Source of the DNA: Sphaerisporangium sp. TRM90804
GTDB taxonomy: Bacteria > Actinomycetota > Actinomycetes > Streptosporangiales > Streptosporangiaceae
Direction: 5' to 3'
Length of the DNA stretch: 64,000 nt
NCBI RefSeq assembly: GCF_029846175.1
Contig: NZ_JARWAC010000001.1
Span: 337,482-401,481, forward strand
Below are positions 11,351 to 19,787 of the stretch, piece after piece (position 1 is the first letter of the stretch; every line of letters begins with the position of its first letter). The translations under genes and the position numbers were made by a program. Under the pieces are notes generated by a model. The model was given only the letters and a program-made list of their open reading frames with translations. It was not told the origin of the DNA and searched no databases.

Positions 11351-12219
11351 CCACGCTGGTTCACCGCGAGGTGGGCGGCGGGATCGCCACGATCACGCTG
11401 GACTCCCCCGCCAACCGGAACGCGCTGTCGGTGCGCCTGCTCGGCGACCTGGAGCGCGAGCTCGTCCACGCCATCGGCGACGACGGCGTCCGGGTGATCG
11501 TGCTGACCGGCACCGGGCCGGTGTTCTGCTCCGGCGCCGACCTCAAGGAGCAGGCCCCCGCGCGGCCCGCCCACGACGCCCCGGTGACCGCCTCCTTCCC
11601 GGAGATCATGTCGCTGATCTGGGAGAGCCCCAAGCCGGTGATCTGCCGGCTGAACGGCACCGCCCGGGCCGGCGGCCTGGGCCTGGTGGCCGCGTGCGAC
11701 TTCGCCGTCGCGCCCGACTCGGCGACGTTCGCGTTCAGCGAGGTGCGGGTGGGCGTCGTCCCGGCGATGATCTCGGTGACCGTGCTGCGACGCCTCGACC
11801 AGCGCGCCGCCTCCGAGTATCTCCTCACCGGCGAGGTGTTCGGCGCCGCCCGCGCCGCCGAGATCGGCCTGCTGAACCGTGCGGTGCCGGCCGGGGAGCT
11901 CGACGCGGCCGTGGCGCACTACGCGCGGATGCTGCTGCTGGGCGGCCCGGAGGCTTTGGCGATCACCAAGCGGCTGGTGCGCACCGTGCCCGGCCTGCCG
12001 GTAGACGAGGGCATGCGGCAGATGGCGCGCCTGTCGGCCGAGCGCTTCACCTCGCCCGAGGGCCAGGAGGGCCTGCGCGCCTTCATGGAGAAGCGCCCCG
12101 CCGCCTGGGTCCCCGCGCCCGGGGAGGCCGCGCCGGAAGCCGTTCGCGGGGTCCCCGCGCCCGAGCCGGCGCCCGGGGACGCCGCAACCCGGCCGAAGCC
12201 CGGGGGCGGCGGCTCGTGA
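11347..12219 (+). CDS. Enoyl-CoA hydratase/isomerase family protein
   Basis: A 290-aa crotonase-fold protein. It has the CoA-binding oxyanion segment GPVFCSGADLKE near residue 60 and NGTARAGGLGLVAACDFA near 103; SEVRVGVVPAMIS follows. In a carboxylase operon it most likely hydrates the glutaconyl-CoA-type product (3-methylglutaconyl-CoA or isohexenylglutaconyl-CoA) before lyase cleavage. It overlaps the biotin carboxylase stop by 4 nt and the AtuA-like gene by 4 nt (GTGA), so translation is probably coupled. The last ~40 residues form a Pro/Ala-rich tail after EKRPAAW that is not part of the catalytic fold. Exact substrate is inferred from neighbours. Confidence 0.86.
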   Translation: MTTLVHREVGGGIATITLDSPANRNALSVRLLGDLERELVHAIGDDGVRVIVLTGTGPVFCSGADLKEQAPARPAHDAPVTASFPEIMSLIWESPKPVICRLNGTARAGGLGLVAACDFAVAPDSATFAFSEVRVGVVPAMISVTVLRRLDQRAASEYLLTGEVFGAARAAEIGLLNRAVPAGELDAAVAHYARMLLLGGPEALAITKRLVRTVPGLPVDEGMRQMARLSAERFTSPEGQEGLRAFMEKRPAAWVPAPGEAAPEAVRGVPAPEPAPGDAATRPKPGGGGS

Positions 12220-14066
12220 CCGCGCCGACCGGTGACGCGCCGTTGCGCGTCGCCAACTGCAGCGGGTTCTACGGCGACCGGCTGTCGGCGGCCAGGGAGA
12301 TGGTCGAGGGCGGGCCGATCGACGTGCTCACCGGCGACTGGCTGGCCGAGCTGACCATGCTGATCCTCGCGGGCGCCCGCGCCAAGGGCCGTCCCGGGTA
12401 CGCCGGCACGTTCCTGACCCAGATGGAGCAGGTCCTGGGCACGTGCCTCGATCGCGGCGTCAAGATCGTGTCCAACGCGGGCGGGCTCGACCCCGCCGGG
12501 TGCGCGCGGGCCGTGTCCGAGCTGGCCGGCAGGCTCGGGCTCACGGCCCGGGTGGCGCACGTGAGCGGGGACGACCTCACCGGGCGCGACCTCGGCGGCG
12601 CGGTGAACCTGGACACCGGCGAGCGGCTGACGGCCGCGCCGCTGACCGCCAACGCCTACCTGGGCGGGCTGCCCATCGCCGTCGCGCTGGAGGCAGGCGC
12701 CGACGTGGTGGTGACCGGCAGGGTCACCGACGCCGCGCTGGTGACCGGGCCGGGCATGTGGCGGTTCGGCTGGCGTCCCGGGGACCCGGCCCACCTGGAC
12801 GCCCTGGCCGGGTCGGTGGTCGCCGGGCACGTCATCGAGTGCGGCTGCCAGGCGACGGGCGGCAACTACGCGTTCTTCGGCGAGGTCCCCGACCTGCCGC
12901 ACTGCGGGTTCCCGATCGCCGAGCTGCACGCCGACGGCTCCAGCGTGATCACCAAGCATCCGGGCACGGGCGGGCTGGTGTCCGTCGGCACGGTGACCGC
13001 GCAGCTGCTGTACGAGATCGGCTCGCCCCGGTACCTGGGGCCGGACGTCACCGCGCGCTTCGACACGATCCGGCTGGCCCAGCAGGGCCCCGACCGCGTC
13101 GCGATCACCGGCGTCAGGGGCGAGCCGCCGCCGGAGACCCTCAAGGTCGCCCTCAACCACCTCGGCGGCTACCGCAACACCATGACGCTCGTGCTGACCG
13201 GCCTGGACATCGAGGCCAAGGCCCGCCTCGCCGAGGAGGCCGTCTTCGCCCGCGTCCCCCGCGAGGCGTTCGACCAGGTCCACACCGAGCTGGTCGGCAC
13301 CGGCCCCGGCGCCGCGCTGCTCCGCCTGACCGTCATGGACGCCGACCGCCGCAGGGCCGGGCGGGCCTTCTCCTCCGCCGTCGTCGAGACGGGCCTGGCC
13401 GCCTACCCCGGCTTCTACGCCCTGTCTCCCCCGGGTGACGCCTCCCCCTACGGCGTCTACTGGCCCACGACCGTCCCCGCGAGCGACGTCGAGCCCCAGG
13501 TCTGGCTGAACGACACCCTGCACTGGCAAGCCCCCACGCCGGCGCCCCGGCCCGCTGACCCTGCGGGAGCCGTCCAGCCCGCCACCCCGGACGCCTCCGT
13601 CCCGTCGGGGTCGCCCGGCCCGCCCACCACGCCGCCCGACACCGTCCCAGCCGGGACGGTCACGCCCGACGCCGCCCCGGACGGGACGGCCACGCCGCCG
13701 CCCGCCGACTGGGCGGTCACGCGGGAGGTCCCGCTGGGGCTGATCGCGGGAGCCAGATCGGGCGACAAGGGCGGCGACGCCAACCTCGGCGTCTGGGTCC
13801 GTACCGAGGAGCAGTACGCCTGGCTGGAACGGTTCCTCACCACCGACCGCCTCGCGGCCCTCCTCCCCGACACCGCCCCACTCACCGTCGAGCGCCACGC
13901 CCTGCCCAACCTGCGCGCCCTCAACTTCGTCGTGCACGCCCTCCTGGGCAGAGGCGTCGCCGCCAGCCCTCGCATGGACGCCCAGGCCAAGGCCCTCGGC
14001 GAGGAACTACGCGCCCGCCCCGTCCCCATCCCCGTCACCCTGCTCGCCGACGTGGCGGGAGCCTGA
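12216..14066 (+). CDS. AtuA family protein (DUF1446) with C-terminal AtuA-like domain
   Basis: A 616-aa protein starting at GTG 12216 inside the hydratase stop. The N-terminal domain (about 1-435) is the acyclic terpene utilisation AtuA fold: ANCSGFYGDRLSAAREMV, IDVLTGDWLAELTM, IVSNAGGLDP, GADVVVTGRVTDAAL and ECGCQATGGNYAFF. A Pro/Thr-rich linker (about 440-500) connects to a second domain (about 505-616) beginning with GLIAGARSGDKGGDANLGVW, found as a separate gene or fused in this family. AtuA proteins are required for growth on citronellol/geraniol in Pseudomonas, but the biochemical reaction is not established. The linker is longer than I would expect and compositionally like the other low-complexity stretches in this window. 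Confidence 0.85.
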   Translation: MTAPTGDAPLRVANCSGFYGDRLSAAREMVEGGPIDVLTGDWLAELTMLILAGARAKGRPGYAGTFLTQMEQVLGTCLDRGVKIVSNAGGLDPAGCARAVSELAGRLGLTARVAHVSGDDLTGRDLGGAVNLDTGERLTAAPLTANAYLGGLPIAVALEAGADVVVTGRVTDAALVTGPGMWRFGWRPGDPAHLDALAGSVVAGHVIECGCQATGGNYAFFGEVPDLPHCGFPIAELHADGSSVITKHPGTGGLVSVGTVTAQLLYEIGSPRYLGPDVTARFDTIRLAQQGPDRVAITGVRGEPPPETLKVALNHLGGYRNTMTLVLTGLDIEAKARLAEEAVFARVPREAFDQVHTELVGTGPGAALLRLTVMDADRRRAGRAFSSAVVETGLAAYPGFYALSPPGDASPYGVYWPTTVPASDVEPQVWLNDTLHWQAPTPAPRPADPAGAVQPATPDASVPSGSPGPPTTPPDTVPAGTVTPDAAPDGTATPPPADWAVTREVPLGLIAGARSGDKGGDANLGVWVRTEEQYAWLERFLTTDRLAALLPDTAPLTVERHALPNLRALNFVVHALLGRGVAASPRMDAQAKALGEELRARPVPIPVTLLADVAGA

Positions 14067-14169
14067 GCGTCGCGAGCGCGGACCGCCGCCGGGAACCCAC
14101 CCGAGCAACCGGACGGGCGCGGGTTAAACGGGTGGACATTCCGGGTGGGCTTTAGCAGGCTCGCGCAGC

Positions 14170-14673
14170 ATGACACGAACCGATGTGCCCGAGACCTGGG
14201 ACGAGCGGGCCATGCTGGCGACGTTTCTCGACTACGCGCGGGCGACCGCTCACACCAAGTGTGAGGGGTTGTCGGACGAGGACGCCAGGAAGGCTCCGTT
14301 GCCGGGGTCTCCGCTGATGACCGTCAGCGGGCTGATCAACCATCTGCGGTGGGTGGAGTACTCGTGGTTCCAGGTGCAGTTCCTCGGCGAGGAGGATCTG
14401 GGACCGTGGACGGACGAGGATCCCGACCGCGAGATGCGGATCGCCGTCGACGTGCCGCTGGCCACGCTGCTGCGGGAGTACGAGGAGCAGTGCGCCCGGT
14501 ACCGCGAGCTGGTGGCGGCGAACGACCTGGACACGCCGGCCAAGCGGACGATCAGGGACGGCCGGCACGTGACGATGCGCTGGATCGTCATGCACCTCAT
14601 CGAGGAGACCGCCCGGCACAACGGCCACATCGACATCCTGCGCGAGATGGCCGACGGCGTGACAGGTAGCTGA
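14170..14673 (+). CDS. DinB family protein (DUF664 type)
   Basis: A 167-aa four-helix-bundle protein of the DinB/DUF664 superfamily. Visible motifs are LINHLRWVEYSWFQ near residue 58 and HLIEETARHNGHIDILRE near 143, whose histidines would form the metal site (family pattern H...HxxxH). Members in actinomycetes are thought to be metal-dependent thiol (mycothiol) transferases, but no substrate is known for this one. It follows the AtuA operon after a 103-nt gap and is probably transcribed separately; no strong ribosome site precedes ATG 14170. Confidence 0.82.
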   Translation: MTRTDVPETWDERAMLATFLDYARATAHTKCEGLSDEDARKAPLPGSPLMTVSGLINHLRWVEYSWFQVQFLGEEDLGPWTDEDPDREMRIAVDVPLATLLREYEEQCARYRELVAANDLDTPAKRTIRDGRHVTMRWIVMHLIEETARHNGHIDILREMADGVTGS

Positions 14674-14714
14674 CCGCGCGCCCCGACGCGATGTCAGACG
14701 AGAATAATGCTCTA

Positions 14715-14730
14715 CAATTGCGCGCAATTG
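14715..14730. promoter_or_regulatory. Perfect 16-bp palindrome upstream of the XRE module
   Basis: CAATTGCGCGCAATTG is a perfect inverted repeat lying 35 nt upstream of the 80-aa ORF that precedes the XRE gene, in a locally AT-rich stretch. A CAATTGC half-site recurs at 15939-15945. It is a candidate autoregulatory operator for the XRE protein; this is inference. Confidence 0.5.
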
Positions 14731-14764
14731 CCGCCATAAGCAGTATTTCGGGGGAAGGACGGCC

Positions 14765-15007
14765 ATGCGTTTGCGGTTCCTCGGCTCGACGTCCGAAGCA
14801 GGGGCGTGCCCATCGCTGTACGAGACCGACCGCGGCACGATCGTCGTGCAGGGGCTCGCGCTGACCGACCCCGACGCCCTGGCGGGCCTGCGGCACCTGC
14901 TCGACGGGGAGTCGGCGGTGGAGGTGCCGCGCGAGCTGCTCACCGAGATCGCCCGCAGGGTGCTTCCCACTTCCGACCTGGGGCGACACTTGGCTGATCA
15001 CGATTAG
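14765..15007 (+). CDS. Small conserved-type protein preceding an XRE regulator
   Basis: An 80-aa protein with no domain I can name with certainty. GGGGGAAGGA lies at good spacing before ATG 14765. It contains LYETDRGTIVVQG, ALTDPDALAGL, and a charged VEVPRELLTEIARR segment; proteins of this look commonly sit next to Scr1/WhiJ-type XRE genes in actinomycetes. It lies 74 nt upstream of the XRE gene on the same strand and is likely co-expressed. A partner or target-recognition role is possible but unproven. Confidence 0.65.
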   Translation: MRLRFLGSTSEAGACPSLYETDRGTIVVQGLALTDPDALAGLRHLLDGESAVEVPRELLTEIARRVLPTSDLGRHLADHD

Positions 15008-15081
15008 GGAGATCCCTATGGCATGATCGCGCACTCCCGTCTACCCTCATGCGAGTCCGGGTGGCCCCAGCGGAGGTGTGC

Positions 15082-15933
15082 GTGAGCGGCTTTCAGCAGG
15101 GGCGAATCGACCTCGGCGCCCGGCTGCGGCAGCTCCGTGAGAACGCCCAGTTGTCCGGCAAGGATCTGGCCGCGCTCCTGGGCTGGCAGGCGTCCAAGGT
15201 GTCGCGCATCGAGAACGCCCGGCAGAGCGCGACCGAGGACGACGTCGTGGTGTGGTGCCAGGCGGTGTTCGCCGGCCCGGAGGTCGTGGACGAGCTTCTC
15301 TCCCGCGCGATCGCGCTGCTGGAGCGCCAGGACTCCTGGCGCCAGCGGCACAAGAGCGGGCTGGCCGCGCTCCAGGAGGACGTCCGCGACCTGGAGTCGC
15401 GCACCAAGCTGTTCCGCGTCTTCGAGCCGGGCGTGGTGATCGGCCTGCTGCAGACCGCCGAGTACGCCCGCCACATCTTCACCAAGGTGCGCCGCGTCTA
15501 CGGCGCGGACGACGACGTCGACGCCGCCATCCAGGTGCGCATGCGCAGGCAGGAGATCCTCTACGACCAGGCCAGGCGGTTCCGCTTCCTGCTTCCCGAG
15601 GCGGTGCTGCGCTACCGGCTCGCGCCGGACGACGTGATGCGCGGCCAGCTCGACCGCCTTCTGGCGGTCACGACGCTGCCCAACGTGGAGTTCGGCGTGA
15701 TCCCGTTCACGGCGCAGCTGCCGTCCGCGCTGCTCAACGGCTTCTGGATCTACAACGACAGCATGGTGGGCGTGGCCACCCGCACCAAGGACCTGGTGCT
15801 GCGCGACCCCGAGGACGTCGCGTTCTACGCGAGCGCGTTCGAGGACCTTTGTGACGTGGCGGTCTTCGGCGACCAGGCGCGCGAGGTAATCGTGCGCGTC
15901 CTGGTCGCCTTCGCGAAACAATCCGCACTTTAA
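15082..15933 (+). CDS. XRE family regulator, Scr1/WhiJ-like
   Basis: A 283-aa DNA-binding protein; GTG 15082 has GGAGG five nt upstream. The N-terminal helix-turn-helix (about residues 8-45) reads LGARLRQLRENAQLSGKDLAALLGW then KVSRIENARQS. The remainder is the Scr1/DUF5753-type domain: FEPGVVIGLLQTAEYAR, RRQEILYDQARRFRFLLPEAVLR, LPNVEFGVIPF and EDVAFY near the end. Such proteins regulate development or antibiotic production in Streptomyces (WhiJ, AbaA-type loci) and often pair with DUF397 or other small proteins. Here small genes flank it on both sides. A palindrome upstream may be its operator. Confidence 0.88.
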   Translation: MSGFQQGRIDLGARLRQLRENAQLSGKDLAALLGWQASKVSRIENARQSATEDDVVVWCQAVFAGPEVVDELLSRAIALLERQDSWRQRHKSGLAALQEDVRDLESRTKLFRVFEPGVVIGLLQTAEYARHIFTKVRRVYGADDDVDAAIQVRMRRQEILYDQARRFRFLLPEAVLRYRLAPDDVMRGQLDRLLAVTTLPNVEFGVIPFTAQLPSALLNGFWIYNDSMVGVATRTKDLVLRDPEDVAFYASAFEDLCDVAVFGDQAREVIVRVLVAFAKQSAL

Positions 15934-15938
15934 GCCCA

Positions 15939-15945
15939 CAATTGC
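15939..15945. promoter_or_regulatory. CAATTGC half-site matching the upstream palindrome
   Basis: Seven bases identical to one arm of the 14715-14730 palindrome, placed 65 nt upstream of the 85-aa gene. Both small genes also share CATAAGC (14735-14741 and 15985-15991) close to their starts. It is weak alone; it gains value from the repeat of the pattern. Confidence 0.3.
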
Positions 15946-16009
15946 TTGCCCCTTTCGCCGTGATCATGCAATCCTTTTGCTCTCATAAGCGAAGCTGGAG
16001 GTGGGCCTC

Positions 16010-16267
16010 ATGGTGGACACGATGTCCTGCCTGGAGCGCTTCGCCTCCGCGGCCCGCACCCACATGGACCTTTCGGTGCAGGTCCTCGGCGGCACGCCGG
16101 CCTGCGTCCGGGCCCGCAACCGCTTCAGCGACACGCTGAAGGAAGTCGTCACCATCACCCCCGAAGGCGCCTTCATCACCTCGTGGGGCTACCGCCTGGG
16201 CACCGCCGACAACGTCGACAACGCCGCCGCCCGCCTGGCGTACCTGCTCGCCGCGATGCCCTCCTGA
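16010..16267 (+). CDS. Small hypothetical protein of the XRE module
   Basis: An 85-aa protein with no assigned function. ATG 16010 is chosen because GGAGG lies 8 nt upstream; GTG 16001 overlaps that ribosome site and is unlikely. Sequence features: LSVQVLGGTPACVRARN, a VVTITPEGAFITSWGYR strand pair, and DNVDNAAARLAYLLA, which reads as a small alpha/beta fold. Similar short proteins occur beside XRE/Scr1 genes in actinomycetes in my recollection. It may be controlled with the XRE gene, given the CAATTGC half-site upstream. Confidence 0.65.
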   Translation: MVDTMSCLERFASAARTHMDLSVQVLGGTPACVRARNRFSDTLKEVVTITPEGAFITSWGYRLGTADNVDNAAARLAYLLAAMPS

Positions 16268-16480
16268 ACGACCCCCGGCCGCCCGCGTCCGGCCACCACC
16301 CCGAGACGTTCGCGTCCGGCCACGCCCCCAGGACGCCCGACGCCGACGCGCCCGACCTCGATACGCCCGACGACGGGACACCGCCGCGGTCGCACGCGGC
16401 TAAAGTGAGCCGGTGCTCATGATGTGGATCGGCGAGTCACCGCTGTCACCGCTGCCGCCGACGGCGGGACGGACGCGCGC

Positions 16481-17044
16481 ATGACCTCGTCGGAGCCGAC
16501 GGCGATGCGGGCCGACGCCCGGCGCAACCGGGCGCGCATCCTGGAGGCCGCCGCCGCGGTCTTCGCCGAGCACGGGCCCTCGGCGTCCACCGAGGAGGTC
16601 GCCGCCCGGGCCGGGGTGGCGATCGGCACGGTGTTCCGCCACTTCCCCACCAAGGGCGACCTGCTGGCCGCCATCATGAAAGACCTGCTCGCGCGGCTGA
16701 CGGCCGAGGCCGAGACGCTGGCGAAGGACGGCGACCCGGCGACGGCGCTGTTCGCGTTCTTCGAGCGGATGGTGCGGGAGGCCGCCGACAAGCGCACCGT
16801 CGCCGGCGCGCTGTCGGACGGCGGCGGCGAGTTCGGCGTCGCCGCGCCCGTCCAGGCGCTCGGCGAGCCGATCGGCGCGCTGCTGGCGGGCGCCCAGCGG
16901 GCGGGCGCCGTGCGCGAGGACGTGCGTCTGGACGAGGTGCTGGCCCTGCTCACCGGCCTGTGCCAGGGCGCCCTGCACGCCGGCTGGGACACCGGCCTGC
17001 GCGGGCGCACGCTGGCCATCGTCTTCGCCGGGCTGCGCCCGTAG
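16481..17044 (+). CDS. TetR family transcriptional regulator
   Basis: A 187-aa regulator from ATG 16481. In-frame GTG 16424 would add 19 residues and ATG 16505 would remove 8; no start has a clear ribosome site. The N-terminal helix-turn-helix reads RARILEAAAAVFAEHG, then STEEVAARAGVAIGTVFRHFPTKGDLL. The C-terminal ligand domain is helical (FAFFERMVREAADK, LCQGALHAGWD). A TAAAGT at 16401-16406 may be its -10 element. It converges on a second TetR gene with a 19-nt gap. No target can be inferred from neighbours. Confidence 0.85.
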   Translation: MTSSEPTAMRADARRNRARILEAAAAVFAEHGPSASTEEVAARAGVAIGTVFRHFPTKGDLLAAIMKDLLARLTAEAETLAKDGDPATALFAFFERMVREAADKRTVAGALSDGGGEFGVAAPVQALGEPIGALLAGAQRAGAVREDVRLDEVLALLTGLCQGALHAGWDTGLRGRTLAIVFAGLRP

Positions 17045-17063
17045 GACGTCGCCGGACGTGGGC

Positions 17064-17705
17064 CTAGCCGGCCGCGGGAAAGGCGGAGCGGGGCAGGCCG
17101 ACCTCGTGGGAGGCGGCGACGCGGGCGTGTTCCAGCAGGCGCGCGCGGGACAGCACCAACGGGTGCAGGGTGTAGCGGATGATCAGGCCGTCGAGCATGC
17201 CGTCGAGGCGTTCGGCGGCGCCGCGGGGGTCGTCGCAGGTGAACTCGCCGGTGTCCACCCCGGCCTGGATGGCCTGCTCGACCGCGCCGATCCACGCGGT
17301 CTCCAGCTCCAGCAGGATCTTCTGGACGACCGCCTCGCGCAGCCCGGCGGCGAAGGCGTCGATCCACAGGATCCAGCTCTGGTCGGTGCGCGACCTCGGG
17401 ATGTAGTACCGCAGGACGCGGTCGAGGCGCTCGACGGCCGGGCCGGAGCCGCGCACCAGCTCGCCGAGGCGGGTGACCTCGTCGTCGATGGTGACGCGGA
17501 GCATCGCGGTGATCAGGTCGTCCTTGGTGGCGAAGTGATAGTGGATCAGCCCGCCGCTGACGTTGGTCGCCTTGGCGATGTCGGCGACCCTGGTGCTGGA
17601 GATGCCGCGTTCGAGCACCACGCGCCGGGCCGCGTCCAGCAGCTCCGCCCGGCGCTGGTCGGCCTGGTCGGCACGGCTTCCGCGAGCCCCCTCCGCACTG
17701 CGCAC
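17064..17705 (-). CDS. TetR family transcriptional regulator
   Basis: A 213-aa regulator from GTG 17705. The N-terminal helix-turn-helix is RRAELLDAARRVVLERG then RVADIAKATNVSGGLIHYHFATKDDLI. The ligand domain contains WILWIDAFAAGLREAVVQKIL and GMLDGLIIRYTLHP, the pattern of BetI-like TetR regulators. The long open frame upstream of GTG 17705 is not supported as coding. Its regulon is unknown; the ferritin-like gene lies 122 nt upstream on the same strand. Confidence 0.86.
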   Translation of the reverse strand: MRSAEGARGSRADQADQRRAELLDAARRVVLERGISSTRVADIAKATNVSGGLIHYHFATKDDLITAMLRVTIDDEVTRLGELVRGSGPAVERLDRVLRYYIPRSRTDQSWILWIDAFAAGLREAVVQKILLELETAWIGAVEQAIQAGVDTGEFTCDDPRGAAERLDGMLDGLIIRYTLHPLVLSRARLLEHARVAASHEVGLPRSAFPAAG

Positions 17706-17827
17706 GGCGGGAATCCTACCGGAGCGCCGGTCTGGCCCCGCCGCCTCTTCTCCGTCACCCCTGCCCACGCCCCCGGGCCCTGCGAGCCGGTCGCCGCGGT
17801 CGCCGGAGACGGCCGGGGAGGGCGGCG

Positions 17828-18244
17828 TCACTTGCCGAGGGCGCCCTGGAGGTCCATGACGTGGTCCTGCGTCTGCTGGAGCAGCGGCCGCAGCGCCTCG
17901 GCGACGTCGGGCAGGCCCAGCTCGTTCGCCTGGGCGACCCGCTCGCGGTAGCGCTCCAGCTGGGTGGTCTCCAGGTCGAGGTCCAGCGCGAGCGCCTCCG
18001 CCCCGTCCGGCACGTTGGGGATCTCCGGAACCGTCACCGTCGGCACGCCGCCGAGGAAGGCGATCTGCTCGGCAAGCGTCGTCGCGTGTGTCAACTCCTG
18101 GCCCAGGTGCTCCTTCAGCTCCTCGATGATGTTCTGGTACTCCGGTCCCTTCACCGTCGCCACGTGCTGCGTGTACTGGACGATCGAGCGGTACTCGCTC
18201 TGGAGGTCCTCGTTGAGCAGTGTGACGAATCCCTGCTGGTCCAC
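17828..18244 (-). CDS. Ferritin-like domain protein
   Basis: A 138-aa four-helix protein. Helix 1 has LNEDLQSEYRSIVQYTQHV, helix 2 EELKEHLGQELTHATTLAEQIAFLGG, followed by a loop with VPEIPNVPD, and two more helices ending in QTQDHVMDLQGALGK. Glu and His residues at E-x6-Y and E-x2-H spacing match di-iron ferritin-like/bacterioferritin-type proteins. Length fits the family (about 140-160 aa). A role in iron storage or oxidative protection is likely but not shown by context. The 175 nt upstream of it to the DUF397 gene show no further gene. Confidence 0.8.
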   Translation of the reverse strand: MDQQGFVTLLNEDLQSEYRSIVQYTQHVATVKGPEYQNIIEELKEHLGQELTHATTLAEQIAFLGGVPTVTVPEIPNVPDGAEALALDLDLETTQLERYRERVAQANELGLPDVAEALRPLLQQTQDHVMDLQGALGK

Positions 18245-18419
18245 GCTTGATCATCCCTTTCTCAGGTCGGGATCCTCCCCTACCCCGTATCGCCACGACG
18301 ATGCGACGCGCCCACGCGCCGGGGTGGGACGACCACCGCACCGGGCACCCGCTTGGCGTCGAAACGGTGCGGGCGACAGTCGCCGAGGGCGGGTCGCTAA
18401 AGGGGTGGATCCTGACAAG

Positions 18420-18626
18420 TCAGGACAGAGCGGTGAACGTGCCTGCCTTGACGCCGGCGACGAAGGAGCGCCATTCGGAAGGGCCGGAAAGCAGCTTGGG
18501 GCCATCCGGGACCTTGCTGTCCCGGACCGCGACAATGCCGGGCAGGTTGCTGGCGACCTCGACGCACTGGCCGCCAGTGCCGCCGGAGAACGACGACTTC
18601 CGCCACACAGCGCAACTCAGGTCCAT
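18420..18626 (-). CDS. DUF397 domain protein
   Basis: A 68-aa protein with all the DUF397 hallmarks: AVWRKSSFSGGTGGQCVEVA at residues 6-25, VAVRDSKVPDGPKL, and the closing WRSFVAGVKAGTF. Such small proteins are partners of WhiJ/Scr1-type XRE regulators and may act like antitoxin or regulator modulators. Its start overlaps the end of the XRE gene by 10 nt, so the two are almost certainly co-translated. Confidence 0.9.
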   Translation of the reverse strand: MDLSCAVWRKSSFSGGTGGQCVEVASNLPGIVAVRDSKVPDGPKLLSGPSEWRSFVAGVKAGTFTALS

Positions 18627-19444
18627 TCCCGCCTCGCTTCTTCGATCACTTTGAGGGACACACGTTCAGGATAGGCCCAAAGACGTATCGCCTCATATCG
18701 GTTACGAATCGCCGTGACCATACGGTAGTCGGTGGTGAACTCGCCTTCAGCCGAAGATTCCGCGTGTATTGCACGCGGCTGACCGTCCTTGAGTTCGGCG
18801 ATCATGAATGCGCCGAGCAAGCCGATAAGACAGTGCGGGTCGACGACCTGGACGGAGATGTTGGGCCGCTCCATGACCTCAAGCAAGTAGTCGAACTGCT
18901 CCCTCATCACCCCTGGCCCGCCGACCTGACGACGCAGCACACCCTCGTCGATGAGCGCCACGAGCAGGGGAGGATCATCCCGGTCGAGGATGCCCTGCCG
19001 CTGTGCACGGGCCTCGATGCGTGCCTCGATCTCCTCCGGAGCGATCTGGGGCTCCTGGTGGAAGATGTGCCGAGCGTAGGACGGGGTCTGGAGGAGGCCG
19101 GGGACCAGAAGAGGATCCCAGGACCACAGGACGCGGGCGGCCGGTTCGATCTCGTCGGCCCAGTCCATGAACCATGCCGGGCCGCTGGGGCGGGCGACGA
19201 TGTGCTTGCGCAGGTCGGTGAAGAAGGTGCCCTCGCCCGAGCCGAAGAGTTTGTCCAGCCTCTCGGCGTCGGACACCGACGGGGTGCGGGTGGCGGCCTC
19301 CAGACGGCTCACCTGGGTCTGCGTGCAGCCCAGCCGTGCGGCCACGGCCGCCTGGGACAGTTGGGCGGCCTCCCGAAGGCGGCGCATCTCGGTGCCGAAA
19401 CGCGCGCGGGGGGATTCCGGGCCCGGGAAAGGCTCGACGCTCAA
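18617..19444 (-). CDS. XRE family regulator, Scr1/WhiJ-like
   Basis: A 275-aa regulator. I place the start at TTG 19444: on the minus strand GGAG lies 7 nt upstream, whereas the next upstream ATG (19531) has no ribosome site and would add non-conserved residues. The HTH (about 15-55) reads FGTEMRRLREAAQLSQAAVAARL then QVSRLEAATRTPS. The following domain has LLVPGLLQTPSYARHIF, RRQVGGPGVMREQFDYLL and NISVQVVDPHCLIGLLGAF, the DUF5753/Scr1 pattern. With the overlapping DUF397 gene and the divergent ATP-binding protein gene it forms a complete WhiJ/AbaA-type module, known in Streptomyces to influence sporulation and antibiotics. Confidence 0.88.
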   Translation of the reverse strand: MSVEPFPGPESPRARFGTEMRRLREAAQLSQAAVAARLGCTQTQVSRLEAATRTPSVSDAERLDKLFGSGEGTFFTDLRKHIVARPSGPAWFMDWADEIEPAARVLWSWDPLLVPGLLQTPSYARHIFHQEPQIAPEEIEARIEARAQRQGILDRDDPPLLVALIDEGVLRRQVGGPGVMREQFDYLLEVMERPNISVQVVDPHCLIGLLGAFMIAELKDGQPRAIHAESSAEGEFTTDYRMVTAIRNRYEAIRLWAYPERVSLKVIEEARREWT

Positions 19445-19664
19445 CGCGTTACTCCAAAAAAGAGGTGAAAGCGGACTTTCCGGTTTGAGGACAATGACGG
19501 GGGGTGGTCTATCTAAACCGGCCCCTGTCATCGCAGGTCATCTACTGGGGTGCCGATCGGGCCCTGAATTCGCTGGCCACGAGGGCAATCTAAGCACACG
19601 CCTTCTTTGTTCGGCAGGGCAAAGAAAGCACTTCATCGCTCGTGAATCAGCGAGGGGACGAGTT

Positions 19665-19787
19665 ATGTGTGATTGGAACGGCGCTCTTTCGTGCCCCGGC
19701 GGCCCGTACAGAAGAGGCGCCTACAGCGGCCTGGTGGCGGCGATGGCCGGCGCGACGGGTGTGAACGCGTCGGGGGTGATCGCGTGA
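19665..19787 (+). CDS. Possible 40-aa leader peptide coupled to the ATP-binding protein
   Basis: A short frame from ATG 19665 to TGA 19787, with GAGGGGA at reasonable spacing upstream. Its stop overlaps the GTG start of the ATP-binding protein (GTGA, 19784-19787), the usual mark of translational coupling. The peptide begins MCDWNGALSCPGG and has no recognisable domain. It may be only an untranslated leader; confidence is low. Confidence 0.35.
   Translation: MCDWNGALSCPGGPYRRGAYSGLVAAMAGATGVNASGVIA

Noticed and set aside
17706..18341. N-terminal extension of the minus-strand TetR protein
   Set aside because: It would run through the ferritin-like gene and its sequence is Arg/Pro-rich shadow; the TetR domain begins just after GTG 17705.
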